A DNA stretch of 64,000 nucleotides from Lentimicrobiaceae bacterium (lineage in GTDB: Bacteria; Bacteroidota; Bacteroidia; Bacteroidales; F082): assembly GCA_015061295.1 (NCBI GenBank), contig SUWU01000005.1, forward strand, positions 18,384 through 82,383, in the 5' to 3' direction. Below, piece by piece: positions 9,548 through 18,643 of the stretch (position 1 is its first letter; each line of letters starts with the position of its first letter). The position numbers were made by a program, and so were the translations under genes. Under the pieces are notes generated by a model. That model saw only the letters and a program-made list of their open reading frames with translations, was not told where the DNA came from and did no database searches.

Positions 9548-9585
9548 AAAAAAGTCGGTTCACTTGAAAAGGAATCGACTTTTTT
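9548..9585 (+). terminator. Rho-independent terminator after the PNGase F-like gene
   Basis: AAAAAAGTCG at 9548-9557 pairs with CGACTTTTTT at 9576-9585, with a further short AA/TT pairing in the loop and a run of T. It lies 23 bp after the stop codon, closing the rpiB-to-PNGase run. Confidence 0.8.
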
Positions 9586-9588
9586 GTG

Positions 9589-9683
9589 GCCATTAGCCAT
9601 TGGCTTTTGGCTTTTGGTTTTGCGAGACGTGTCAATGTGTATTTATTATGCAGGTATCATTGACGCGTCTCTACTTGTTGACT
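9589..9683 (+). repeat. 95-bp direct repeat, copy 1 (hairpin element)
   Basis: Identical over 95 bp to 16936-17030 in the same orientation. It contains an inverted repeat: GAGACGTGTCAATG (9624-9637) against CATTGACGCGTCTC (9658-9671), a 14-bp stem with one mismatch and a 20-base loop. The right end runs into an 8-bp-periodic array at 9673-9712 (ACTTGTTG, ACTCGGTG, ACTCGTTG and so on). There is no coding sequence. It looks like a MITE- or REP-type dispersed element. Confidence 0.85.
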
Positions 9684-9731
9684 CGGTGACTCGTTGTCTT
9701 ATTGACTTATTTTCCCTATCTTTGCTCCATT

Positions 9732-11435
9732 ATGAGAATATTAATACTTTTCATATTATCAATCTCCAACTTGTTGACATGTAGTCTTGGTGACTCGGTG
9801 ACTCATAGTCTTGGTGACTCAGAGCATCAGTTTCACCTCTCACAGGTTTCCATTGCCGACTCTTTGTATAAGAGCTATCTTCCTCAGCATAACTTTGAAG
9901 AAGTGAAAGCTGCGGTTGACTTCTTTGAGTTAGAGATTGATGAGACAGACGACAGATTGCTAATTTACAACTGTGCGAGGGCGCACTATTATCATGCGGT
10001 AGGCTTGACTGAGAGAGACGACATTATAGGAGCTTGCGAGCATTATTTCAGAGCTTTGGAGCTGATGGAGACAAACTTTGCAACTCAGAATTTAAGCGAC
10101 TTGGATTATGACAAGACAAGGTTTATGGCTTTGATATACACAAGGCTTGGAAGATTGTTTCTTAACGAGAACTATTGCGATTTGGCGATAATTAACTATA
10201 AGAAAGGATTAGAATATGTGGAAATGATTGAAGATGTTTCTTCTAAAGCGAATATGTTAAAGTTTTTAGGTAATACATATCAGTTGTTAGGTAAGACAGA
10301 TAGTGCTTTATATTATTATACAGAATCGTTAAATACAAATTTAAATCCGATAAATAGAATAGATATCGAAAAAAATATTGCCCAAATATTATTCTACAAG
10401 GGAGAAAAAGACAGTGCCTATGCGTTGATAAGGAAAAATATTGTTGACATATATGATATAAACATGAAATACTCTTATTATGGAATATTGGGGGAATTTT
10501 ATTTAATGGACAAAGTGTATGATACAGCTATTTATTATTATGAAAAGAGTTCTAAAAGTCCAGTATATTATACCAAACTTTCATCATATGTAGAATTATC
10601 TGCACTTTATGATATTGTTGGTGATTATGATAAGAAATCTTATTATAATCATGTCGTATCCAAGATTTTACAGCAAAGAACAAATGAAGAGTTAGATAAA
10701 TCTAAACTTCAAAGTATGTATCATGAATACCAAGAAAGAAAGTATAGTAAGGAGAAATTATATGAAAAAAACAGAAACAGGAGAAATCTAACACTTTGTA
10801 TAATTATATCGTTATTAGGTGTATCTGTGTTGATAGTATTTATAATATACAGATATAGTATAAAACATCATAAACTGACAAATGAAATAGAAACAAAAAA
10901 CGACATCATTGTAGATCTAAAATTTAAACACTCTTTGATTGATGGAAAGATTAAAAGAAAGAATAATGAGTTAAATAATAAGAACAAACTTATAAATGAT
11001 TATCAACGTGAGATATCTGAACTAAGAAGTAAATTATTAGTACACAATTCTGAGCCTGTAAGCTTACAATGTTACTATAATTCAGATGTGTGTCTGAAAA
11101 TATTAAATCATATAAGTGAATTGCGGTCGAGGAATAAGGATAGTTCATTGCTTGAACCATTAAGTAATGAGGAGTTTACCTTATTGTTGAAAGCTGCAGA
11201 CATTTATCTGGGAAATCTGATTAATGATATTTCAGACAAATATCTCCAATTAAAAAATGAAGATTTATATTACCTGTGTTTGGTGATACTTAATCTTAAT
11301 GACAGACAAATCTCCTCATTATTTGGAGTGACATATACAGCTATAACCAAAAGAAGAAATAAAATTTGTCGAATATTAGGGTTGGACACAAGAGATAAAT
11401 TGCAGAAAAGTCTTTTGCAATATATTGATAATTGA
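9732..11435 (+). CDS. Membrane TPR protein with C-terminal HTH, candidate signal-responsive regulator
   Basis: The ATG at 9732 is preferred over 9702 because it begins a signal or lipoprotein-type segment (MRILILFILSISNLLTC). Directly after it the DNA is an 8-bp-periodic array (9785-9824) that gives the duplicated peptide SLGDSVTH/SLGDSEH. Several tetratricopeptide-like repeats follow (about 130-290), a membrane helix at about 353-376, then a coiled-coil stretch rich in Lys, Asn and Glu. The C-terminus (519-552) looks like a LuxR-type helix-turn-helix (LNDRQISSLFGVTYTAITKRR). The layout suggests external TPRs sensing a ligand and a cytoplasmic HTH controlling nearby genes. Target genes are inferred only from position. 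Confidence 0.7.
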   Translation: MRILILFILSISNLLTCSLGDSVTHSLGDSEHQFHLSQVSIADSLYKSYLPQHNFEEVKAAVDFFELEIDETDDRLLIYNCARAHYYHAVGLTERDDIIGACEHYFRALELMETNFATQNLSDLDYDKTRFMALIYTRLGRLFLNENYCDLAIINYKKGLEYVEMIEDVSSKANMLKFLGNTYQLLGKTDSALYYYTESLNTNLNPINRIDIEKNIAQILFYKGEKDSAYALIRKNIVDIYDINMKYSYYGILGEFYLMDKVYDTAIYYYEKSSKSPVYYTKLSSYVELSALYDIVGDYDKKSYYNHVVSKILQQRTNEELDKSKLQSMYHEYQERKYSKEKLYEKNRNRRNLTLCIIISLLGVSVLIVFIIYRYSIKHHKLTNEIETKNDIIVDLKFKHSLIDGKIKRKNNELNNKNKLINDYQREISELRSKLLVHNSEPVSLQCYYNSDVCLKILNHISELRSRNKDSSLLEPLSNEEFTLLLKAADIYLGNLINDISDKYLQLKNEDLYYLCLVILNLNDRQISSLFGVTYTAITKRRNKICRILGLDTRDKLQKSLLQYIDN

Positions 11436-11479
11436 TTATAGACCAAAATGATAACTAAATTTGGTTGTTATTTTTCTAC

Positions 11480-11510
11480 TTGACATGTTGTTGAAGCAAT
11501 CTTACTTTTG
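11480..11510 (+). promoter_or_regulatory. Bacteroidota-type promoter for the DUF3244-like gene
   Basis: TTG at 11480-11482 fits the -33 element and TACTTTTG at 11503-11510 fits the -7 consensus TAnnTTTG, with 20 bp between them. The start point would be near 11517, just before the ATG at 11524. This argues against the longer start at 11461 and suggests the small gene is transcribed independently of the upstream regulator. Confidence 0.65.
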
Positions 11511-11523
11511 TAAGAAAAATGTC

Positions 11524-11892
11524 ATGAAAAAATTAACTTTATCATTTTTGTTAATGGTGTTTGTACTAAAGATTAGTGCAAATCAGTCCTTATTGATAGA
11601 AGGCGTAGATGTATTAAAAACACAAAGCGGAATATACAACACTTCCGATTTTCGTTCACAATCTATCGTGGCAGACATCACAGGTCATACCCTTACGATA
11701 GAGTTTAAGGAAGATGTTGCCAAGGCGCATGTCATCGTAAGGAATCATTATGGTGTTATCGTAGCACAGGAGACCGTCATCTCTACACCAGATGTCATCA
11801 CATTCACCATCAACGATGCCGGTCATTACAGAATGGAAATTATCCTTGTTAATGGAGATCAGTACTATGGAGATTTCCAAGTTATGAATTAA
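11524..11892 (+). CDS. Small secreted protein, DUF3244-like
   Basis: A 122-aa protein with a signal peptide (MKKLTLSFLLMVFVLKISA) and a single beta-sandwich-like domain. The pattern ITGHTLTIEFKED, VIVRNHYGVIV, DAGHYRMEIILVNGDQYYGDF resembles the DUF3244 domain of Bacteroidales exported proteins. It has no T9SS sorting domain and no lipobox. The start at 11524 is set by the promoter at 11480-11510. Its place directly after a membrane TPR/HTH protein suggests a functional link, which is inference. The function of the family is not established. Confidence 0.65.
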   Translation: MKKLTLSFLLMVFVLKISANQSLLIEGVDVLKTQSGIYNTSDFRSQSIVADITGHTLTIEFKEDVAKAHVIVRNHYGVIVAQETVISTPDVITFTINDAGHYRMEIILVNGDQYYGDFQVMN

Positions 11893-11955
11893 AAACTAAG
11901 AGATATGAACAAACACATCTTTTTTCTGTGTAAGAACAAATTCATAAAACTATAG

Positions 11956-11980
11956 CCTCTTGAAGAAATTTTTCAAGAGG
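11956..11980 (+). terminator. Hairpin after the DUF3244-like gene
   Basis: CCTCTTGAA (11956-11964) pairs perfectly with TTCAAGAGG (11972-11980) around a 7-base loop. No T run follows, so it may be an mRNA-stabilising hairpin or a weak terminator rather than a classical one. Confidence 0.5.
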
Positions 11981-12040
11981 TGAAAGGATCGTTTTTGAGA
12001 ACTTGAATATTTATGAACTAACATTTAAATTTATAAAACC

Positions 12041-13060
12041 ATGAAAAAATTTACTTTAACAATATTAATGATCATTATATCGTGTAGCGTTAAAGGGCAA
12101 GTGGAATCTTACGTTCCATTCCCGACGGAAAATGCGCAATGGAGCGTTTGTGATGATAAATATTCTTTGTATGGCGATACGATCATCGATGGTATCAAAT
12201 ATTCAAAGGTTTATAAACAGACATCAGATTCTGCATTTGAGTTTGATATCAATAAGGCGGAATATTTCTGTGCTATTAGAAACGATGAGGAAAATAAGCG
12301 TGTGTATGGCATTTATCGTGATTTGTTACCTGTTATTAATGCTATAGGTGTAGAGATAGATCATCCTACAAAAGAGATGTTGTTGTATGATTTTTCATTA
12401 AAGATTGGCGATACAGTATCTGTCGTTAATTTTGATGAAGTTGATGTAGCAGGTTATATTTCTTATGTGGATTTTGTTAGGGTAGAGGTGTTAGGTGTCT
12501 ATATATATGACGGTAATGGAAGTTACGATCTTCTCAATCTATATGATAACGATTCTATAGTAACGTTAGAAAATGGAGAGCAAAGAAGACGGATGCTATT
12601 AATTTCGATAGGAGGGACTGTTAGCCAGTACTGGATAGAGGGGATAGGTAGCAATGAGGGACCTTTTGTTCATGATATATATGGTTTTTTAGAGTATTCA
12701 CCTAAGAGATTACTGTGTTACAAGGAGAATGATGATTATCTGTATTACCAAGATGAATTTGACGTTGACGGTGATGTTGACTGTTTTTCTTCTAAATACT
12801 ATGCAGTTGACATCAAAGAGAATGATATAAATAATCACATTTCCATATATCCTAACCCAGCTAACGGTATTGTTAATGTAGAGAATATATCTGATAATGA
12901 GTGTTATGTTGACATTTATAATAATAAAGGTCAAAGAATAATATCTAAAACGATAGTAAGTTCATCAGCTATAGATATATCGCATCTGTCATGTGGACTT
13001 TATATCATAAATGTAAATTCTAATAATGAGAATAAGAGTTATAGATTAATTAAAAATTGA
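12041..13060 (+). CDS. Secreted T9SS cargo protein of unknown function
   Basis: A 339-aa protein with a signal peptide (1-19) and an extracellular domain (20-255) I cannot assign. Its features include a GDTIIDGIKYSKVY segment and LYDFSLKIGDTVSV. The same kind of segment (DTLIDDVSCRKL, LYDFGAEVGDTLII) occurs in the C-terminal half of the next gene, so the two share a domain. The last 75 residues (ISIYPNPANGIVNV onward) are a type A T9SS sorting domain. Only 7 bp separate it from the metallopeptidase gene, suggesting co-transcription. Confidence 0.75.
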   Translation: MKKFTLTILMIIISCSVKGQVESYVPFPTENAQWSVCDDKYSLYGDTIIDGIKYSKVYKQTSDSAFEFDINKAEYFCAIRNDEENKRVYGIYRDLLPVINAIGVEIDHPTKEMLLYDFSLKIGDTVSVVNFDEVDVAGYISYVDFVRVEVLGVYIYDGNGSYDLLNLYDNDSIVTLENGEQRRRMLLISIGGTVSQYWIEGIGSNEGPFVHDIYGFLEYSPKRLLCYKENDDYLYYQDEFDVDGDVDCFSSKYYAVDIKENDINNHISIYPNPANGIVNVENISDNECYVDIYNNKGQRIISKTIVSSSAIDISHLSCGLYIINVNSNNENKSYRLIKN

Positions 13061-13067
13061 TTAGTTT

Positions 13068-16000
13068 ATGAAAAAGATATTTTTATACATACTGGTATTT
13101 GTTAGTATAATTACGAATGCTCAAGATTATAACGAGGTAGAAGAGTATTTTAATGCTTACGATTATGATGAAATTGAAAATGATTATGAGGAAACAAGAC
13201 ATGTTTGTGAAAGAACTAAACCTTATGGTTGGAACGATACACTGATGCTTTTGCCTAACTTTATCCCTAGGAATGACACATTTCCAGTAATAACAATAAA
13301 GTGTAATGTTCATATTTGGAGAGAAGATGACGGAACTGGTAATAGATGGCTTGATACTGATGAATACAGAGATTCTCTAAGAATGGTGTTTGATTATGCA
13401 AACTATATAATGACAAATAATATAGAGTATTCTGAGATAATCCCTGATGCTGAATTTATTTCGGATACAAAATATAGATTGGTCTTGGATTCTGTTTTCT
13501 ATTACAACGATTCTGTATTAGCATACAAAACATCAAATAATGCGCTAAATCAATTTATTAGAAATAATTATCCAGAAAGATTGGATAACTTCGCTGTACA
13601 CATGAATTTAGCATATAGAGGTCAAATCGCTGGATATTCAAGTGGAATTTCAAGTCTTTTGCAGTCTGTCATATTAATTAATTGTAAAGTTGGACGTTAT
13701 ACAGGTTTATGGGCAACTGCCCAACTACTCATTCATGAGATAGGACATAATCTTGGATTGGATCATCCTTATAATACGGAAGAGAATAATATAACACATC
13801 CAGAATTTCTTTGGGATATGTTTGGTAAAACACAACAACCATGGTGTGATGAACCTGATACTAATGAAGTATGTTATCATGATTGGGGATGGGATTGCGA
13901 AGTTTCAGATACTACAAATACATGTACTAACAATATTATGGGAGGGAGTAAATATGGCGGACATTATACTGCACTTCAATGTGGAAGAATACATAGAGCA
14001 TTACGTGTTGCAAATATCAGAAAGCACGCATATGGATATACAAATATTCCTCTTGTAATTAATAAGAATCAGTTATGGGATTTTACATATAAGTCATATC
14101 AAGATATAGTTATCGAAGAGAATACAACATTAACTGTTTCTTGTAGATTGGAAATGGTATCACAGTCTAAAATCATCATCAAACCAGGAGGCAGACTTAT
14201 TGTTGACGGAGGAACTATCACCAATGCTCATCATGAAGGTAAATGGCAAGGCATCGAAGTCTGGGGTAATGATAGTGTCCCGCAATATCCTTATGATGGT
14301 GTTTATAGTCAGGGTTTTCTCGAGCTAAAGAATGGCGCTACCATAGAGAATGCTGTCTGCGCTGTAGAGCTCTGGAACCCATTAGATAACCATAGCGAAG
14401 GCGGAATAGTTCATGCTACAGATGCCATCTTCCGTAACAACGCCAAAGCAGTCCACGCTCTTAACTATACCAATTATAATCCTGAAACGAACTTTGAGGT
14501 AGATTATAACTCTTCGTTCAACAACTGTTCTTTCGTTGTAGATTCTAATTATATGGGAGAGGAACTTTTTCAGAGACATATAGACCTCAGCAATGTCAGT
14601 GGCTTTAATCTTCACGGATGCTCGTTCTCTGTTGATAAGAGTGTGCCACAGGTCTCGCCTCGTCCTTATGGCATCGTAGCCAATAATACAGGATTGAACT
14701 TGAGCTATTATATTCCTGAAGGCGAACTTCCTTTGCCAGGTGGTAATTTTACAAGAAATTCATTTGAAGGCTTCGAGACAGGAATCTATGTCACAAACAG
14801 CAGCCAATATTCAAGGACTGTCTCTGTAGAATACTCGGACTTTTCAAATAATGCAAAAGGTCTGCTTGTTCAGAATACGGGCTATGCTACAATAAACAAT
14901 AACAATTTCATCATAGGTTATGATAGCGACTGTAGCTTTGGGTTATATTTAGACAGAGTGTCATATTTCGATGTAGAAGAAAATACCTTCATAGGTAATG
15001 CAAATTACGGCAGCGATAACTACGGCGTGATGGTGAGGAGTTCTGCAAGCTATAACGATATTAGCCGTAACACTTTCCGAAATCTTCAATGTGGTAATGT
15101 TTCGCTCGGAAAGAATTATGTGACGGGAAGTAGAGTCGGTTTGACATATACATGTAACACCAATATCGGTAACGTCAACGACTTCTGCATTTTCAAGGAA
15201 GACGGTATCGGAGGTATTTCACCTTGTCAAGGCTCGTTAGTAGATCCTGCTGGCAATACATTCTCAGGTTCTAATTATCACATTTGTAATGATGGTGACA
15301 ATACGATAAGTTACTATTATCAGGCAAACAATAATTTGCAAAGACCTGTCGCGTCAAAACTGTATAATGTTAGAGCAGTAGGTTCAAGTAATATAAGTAG
15401 TTGCGGAATTGGTAATAATCCAGGAATAGACATAATGAGCATTGACGATGTAGTTACTTTGGAGAATGCGTATAATACAACTCTTGCAGCCTATAATGCC
15501 TTGTTGCAGACAAATTCCCAAAGCGTAGAAACAGCAGAAGATATTGAAGCTCAGCTGTCGCAACTTAAGACGGAATATCTTAACACCGTTGGAGAGATTG
15601 TTAAATTTTATTTGCAACAGGAAGAGAAAGATTATGAAGAGTTACGAGAATGGCTTGTCAAGTCGGAGGATATATTTGCCGACAGAATGGTTGTGGCATC
15701 ATTCATTCAGGAAGGTAACTATGACGATGCAATGACATACGCGACGATGCTTCCAAAGATACATAATCTTAAAGGCGAGGAATTGCAAGACCATAACGAT
15801 TATATGAAACTCATAGATTTATATATCGACTTGCACGAAGCAGATAGAACTGCAAATCAACTTACCGATGCAGAACTGACGATGGTTAAGAACATATCCG
15901 ACAATGGAATAGGTACTTCACAGATGATGGCAGAATCGATTCTATTGGCGATAGGAGAGCCTTCATTGAGAGTTCCACAATGTCTCACAATGCCACCAGC

Positions 16001-16931
16001 TCTGATAATTCTCCCACAGACAAGAGGCGCGGAGCAGGAGATAGAATTTGCTTCTGTGGGAACTAAATGGTATTACGATTATAATGAGGATATGACAGGT
16101 TGGGATAATGGATATGTGCTAATAGAGTCTGTTATAGACACGTTAATAGATGATGTGTCTTGTAGAAAATTGGTTAAGACAATATATGAATATAATCAAG
16201 ATTCTAACGAAGAACAGCAACGTGTTATAGGATATGAGTATGTCTCACAAATAGATGATTCGGTGATGATATATCGCGATGGAGAATTTAAGAAATTGTA
16301 TGATTTTGGTGCGGAGGTTGGAGATACTCTCATAATTCCAGGACACGATTATGATCCTGCTTTAATGAATGGTCAAGGTGTGGTTGTTGATAAAGGTACT
16401 ATTGAATTTGACGGACAAACATTAAGATATATAGATCTTAAACATCCTAAAGATACTCCTTGGCAGTTCCCAATTTTTGTTAGTTATGGTGAAGATTATT
16501 ATACAGTCAGAATATGTGAAAAGATAGGAAATATATCAGGTTATCTTTTGCCTGAACCATATAACACAGGAGTAGAAGTCCTTTGGGAAGGTGGCGGAGC
16601 ATTACGTTGTTATTCAGATAATGTGATGAGTGTGTCGTTCCAAGACAAAGCCTGTGATTATATAGTTAGCGTAGATGAGATTAGTTCACAAAATTTGATA
16701 AATATCTTCCCTAACCCAGCTAACGATAACATTACAATCGAACTTTCATCCGACTGCCACACCATAGAGATTTACGACAGCTTCGGAAGGATGATGATGA
16801 GTCAACAAGTCACCGAGTCTCTGAGTCACCAAGTGGTTGATGTTGATATTTCTAAATATCCTTCGGGTTTGTATCTTGTGGTTGTTAAAGATGATAATAA
16901 CAGATACTATAAGAGAATAGTGAAGAATTGA
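13068..16931 (+). CDS. Large secreted M43-like metallopeptidase with beta-helix and T9SS sorting domain
   Basis: A 1287-aa multidomain protein. After the signal peptide comes a zinc peptidase domain with HEIGHNLGLDH (His223, Glu224, His227, His233) and a Met-turn-like NNIMGG (Met291), the metzincin layout seen in M43 pappalysins. Residues about 345-770 look like a right-handed beta-helix with many short N- and G-rich turns. A helical stretch (about 790-960) follows, then a domain shared with the upstream neighbour (about 1000-1200), then a T9SS sorting domain. The sorting domain contains an 8-bp-periodic DNA array at 16800-16839. It probably acts on proteins at the cell surface, with the beta-helix possibly binding glycans. 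Confidence 0.82.
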   Translation: MKKIFLYILVFVSIITNAQDYNEVEEYFNAYDYDEIENDYEETRHVCERTKPYGWNDTLMLLPNFIPRNDTFPVITIKCNVHIWREDDGTGNRWLDTDEYRDSLRMVFDYANYIMTNNIEYSEIIPDAEFISDTKYRLVLDSVFYYNDSVLAYKTSNNALNQFIRNNYPERLDNFAVHMNLAYRGQIAGYSSGISSLLQSVILINCKVGRYTGLWATAQLLIHEIGHNLGLDHPYNTEENNITHPEFLWDMFGKTQQPWCDEPDTNEVCYHDWGWDCEVSDTTNTCTNNIMGGSKYGGHYTALQCGRIHRALRVANIRKHAYGYTNIPLVINKNQLWDFTYKSYQDIVIEENTTLTVSCRLEMVSQSKIIIKPGGRLIVDGGTITNAHHEGKWQGIEVWGNDSVPQYPYDGVYSQGFLELKNGATIENAVCAVELWNPLDNHSEGGIVHATDAIFRNNAKAVHALNYTNYNPETNFEVDYNSSFNNCSFVVDSNYMGEELFQRHIDLSNVSGFNLHGCSFSVDKSVPQVSPRPYGIVANNTGLNLSYYIPEGELPLPGGNFTRNSFEGFETGIYVTNSSQYSRTVSVEYSDFSNNAKGLLVQNTGYATINNNNFIIGYDSDCSFGLYLDRVSYFDVEENTFIGNANYGSDNYGVMVRSSASYNDISRNTFRNLQCGNVSLGKNYVTGSRVGLTYTCNTNIGNVNDFCIFKEDGIGGISPCQGSLVDPAGNTFSGSNYHICNDGDNTISYYYQANNNLQRPVASKLYNVRAVGSSNISSCGIGNNPGIDIMSIDDVVTLENAYNTTLAAYNALLQTNSQSVETAEDIEAQLSQLKTEYLNTVGEIVKFYLQQEEKDYEELREWLVKSEDIFADRMVVASFIQEGNYDDAMTYATMLPKIHNLKGEELQDHNDYMKLIDLYIDLHEADRTANQLTDAELTMVKNISDNGIGTSQMMAESILLAIGEPSLRVPQCLTMPPALIILPQTRGAEQEIEFASVGTKWYYDYNEDMTGWDNGYVLIESVIDTLIDDVSCRKLVKTIYEYNQDSNEEQQRVIGYEYVSQIDDSVMIYRDGEFKKLYDFGAEVGDTLIIPGHDYDPALMNGQGVVVDKGTIEFDGQTLRYIDLKHPKDTPWQFPIFVSYGEDYYTVRICEKIGNISGYLLPEPYNTGVEVLWEGGGALRCYSDNVMSVSFQDKACDYIVSVDEISSQNLINIFPNPANDNITIELSSDCHTIEIYDSFGRMMMSQQVTESLSHQVVDVDISKYPSGLYLVVVKDDNNRYYKRIVKN
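16800..16839 (+). repeat. Degenerate 8-bp tandem array inside a T9SS sorting domain
   Basis: Five consecutive octamers: AGTCAACA, AGTCACCG, AGTCTCTG, AGTCACCA, AGTGGTTG. Read in frame they give MSQQVTESLSHQVV of the sorting domain. The position matches the perfect array at 19386-19417 in another sorting domain. Confidence 0.75.
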
Positions 16932-16935
16932 TGAA

Positions 16936-17030
16936 GCCATTAGCCATTGGCTTTTGGCTTTTGGTTTTGCGAGACGTGTCAATGTGTATTTATTATGCAG
17001 GTATCATTGACGCGTCTCTACTTGTTGACT
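16936..17030 (+). repeat. 95-bp direct repeat, copy 2 (hairpin element)
   Basis: Identical to 9589-9683. The stem arms are at 16971-16984 and 17005-17018. It starts 5 bp after the stop codon of the metallopeptidase gene. The octamer tail is shorter here (ACTTGTTG at 17020-17027, then it breaks up). Together the two copies enclose about 7.25 kb. Confidence 0.85.
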
Positions 17031-17090
17031 TGGTATTTTCAAAGGTTTAAATTTAATAATAGACGAAGTTAGATAAAAAAGTTTTTATCG

Positions 17091-17098
17091 TATCTTTG
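17091..17098 (+). promoter_or_regulatory. -7 promoter box of gltX
   Basis: TATCTTTG matches TAnnTTTG and lies 17 bp before the gltX start codon. The -33 region is not a clear TTTG. Confidence 0.5.
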
Positions 17099-17115
17099 CG
17101 AAAAAATAAATTACC

Positions 17116-18633
17116 ATGAAAGAAGTACGTGTACGTTTTGCTCCAAGTCCAACAGGTCCGCTTCATATCGGCGGCGTCAGGACAGCTTTATATAACTATC
17201 TTTTTGCTAAGAAGAATGGCGGTAAGATGATTCTTCGCATCGAAGATACCGACCAGACACGTTTTGTGCCTGGCGCAGAAGATTATATAGTGAAATCGTT
17301 AGATTGGTGCGGCATCAAATTCGATGAGAGCGACATCGTCGGCGGAGAATATGGTCCATACAGACAAAGTGACCGCAAGCCTTTATACAAACAATATAGC
17401 GATGAGCTGATAGAAAAAGGTTTTGCCTACTACGCCTTCGATACAGCCGAAGAACTTGACAAATATCGCGCTGAAGCTGAAAGCCAGAAGAAGACCTTTA
17501 TTTATAATGCCGAAAGCCGTAAGACCTTACGTAACTCGCTCACAATAAGTGCAGAAGAAGTAGAGAAAATGATTGCTGAGGGCGTGCCTTATACAGTGCG
17601 TTTCAAGATGCCTGAAAATTATGAGGTAAGAATGCACGACATCATTCGCGGTGACATCAAAGTGAATACCAATACCTTAGACGATAAAGTTTTGTTTAAG
17701 TCAGACGGAATGCCTACTTATCATTTGGCAAATATCGTCGATGACCATCTGATGAAGATTTCGCATGTCATCAGAGGAGAAGAATGGCTGCCATCGATGC
17801 CGTTGCATGTTCTTTTATATCAGGCTTTCGGTTGGGAAGCTCCAGAGTTTGCTCATCTTCCATTGTTGTTGAAACCTGATGGCAACGGCAAACTCAGCAA
17901 ACGCGACGGCGACCGTCTCGGATTCCCTGTCTTCCCACTTCGTTGGGTCGATCCTAAGAGCGGTGAAGTCTCTTCAGGTTATAGAGAATCAGGTTATTAT
18001 TCAGAGGCTTTCATCAATATGTTAGCACTTCTCGGCTGGAATCCAGGAACAGAACAAGAAATCTTTTCCATGGAAGAACTTATCGAGGCTTTCTCGTTTG
18101 AACATTGTACAAAATCTGGCGCCCGTTTTAATGTGGATAAGACAAAATGGTTTAACCATGAATATCTTTTGAAGAAATCGAAGGAAGAAGTCGGCGAGGA
18201 ATATCTCCAATGGCTTGAGACAGAGAAAGGCATCAAGGCTGATAAAGATTATGTTGTGAAAGTAACAGGCTTGGTAAAAGACCGTGTCAACTTCGTGAAG
18301 GAATTATGGGATCAGAGTTTCTTCTTCTTCGAGGAACCAACAACTTACGACGAAGTCACTGTTAAGAAACGCTGGAAAGAAAACTCTCCTGAGTTGATGA
18401 GAATGGCGAAAGAGTTGATTTTAAGCATTGATGATTTCTCAGCAGAAAATATTGAGAAGGTCTTGAATGAATGGATTACCTCTAACGAACTTGGCATGGG
18501 ACCAGTGATGAACGGATTACGCTTGATGCTTGTCGGTGCTGGCAAAGGACCACATATCCACGAGATATTAGAACTTCTCGGCAAAGAAGAAGCTGTTAAG
18601 AGAATTGATAAAGGACTTGAGGTGCTTGCTTAA
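17116..18633 (+). CDS. gltX: Glutamate--tRNA ligase
   Basis: A class I aminoacyl-tRNA synthetase that charges tRNA-Glu. The HIGH-type signature is [11 protein letters not shown] (His17 to Gly20) and the KMSKS-type loop is KLSKR (259-263). The 505-aa length is typical of the Bacteroidota enzyme. The insertion around [11 protein letters not shown] after the KLSKR loop is often seen in this phylum. folB follows after 10 bp and is probably co-transcribed. Confidence 0.95.
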   Translation: MKEVRVRFAPSPTGPLHIGGVRTALYNYLFAKKNGGKMILRIEDTDQTRFVPGAEDYIVKSLDWCGIKFDESDIVGGEYGPYRQSDRKPLYKQYSDELIEKGFAYYAFDTAEELDKYRAEAESQKKTFIYNAESRKTLRNSLTISAEEVEKMIAEGVPYTVRFKMPENYEVRMHDIIRGDIKVNTNTLDDKVLFKSDGMPTYHLANIVDDHLMKISHVIRGEEWLPSMPLHVLLYQAFGWEAPEFAHLPLLLKPDGNGKLSKRDGDRLGFPVFPLRWVDPKSGEVSSGYRESGYYSEAFINMLALLGWNPGTEQEIFSMEELIEAFSFEHCTKSGARFNVDKTKWFNHEYLLKKSKEEVGEEYLQWLETEKGIKADKDYVVKVTGLVKDRVNFVKELWDQSFFFFEEPTTYDEVTVKKRWKENSPELMRMAKELILSIDDFSAENIEKVLNEWITSNELGMGPVMNGLRLMLVGAGKGPHIHEILELLGKEEAVKRIDKGLEVLA

Positions 18634-18643
18634 AGACGAAATA

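Noticed and set aside
9584..9784. 66-codon frame covering the 95-bp repeat
   Set aside because: It is produced by the repeat and the octamer array; the other repeat copy does not keep the same downstream frame.
9589..17030. Prophage or integrative element flanked by att-like repeats
   Set aside because: No integrase, excisionase, transposase or phage gene lies between the repeats, and neither repeat overlaps a tRNA gene.
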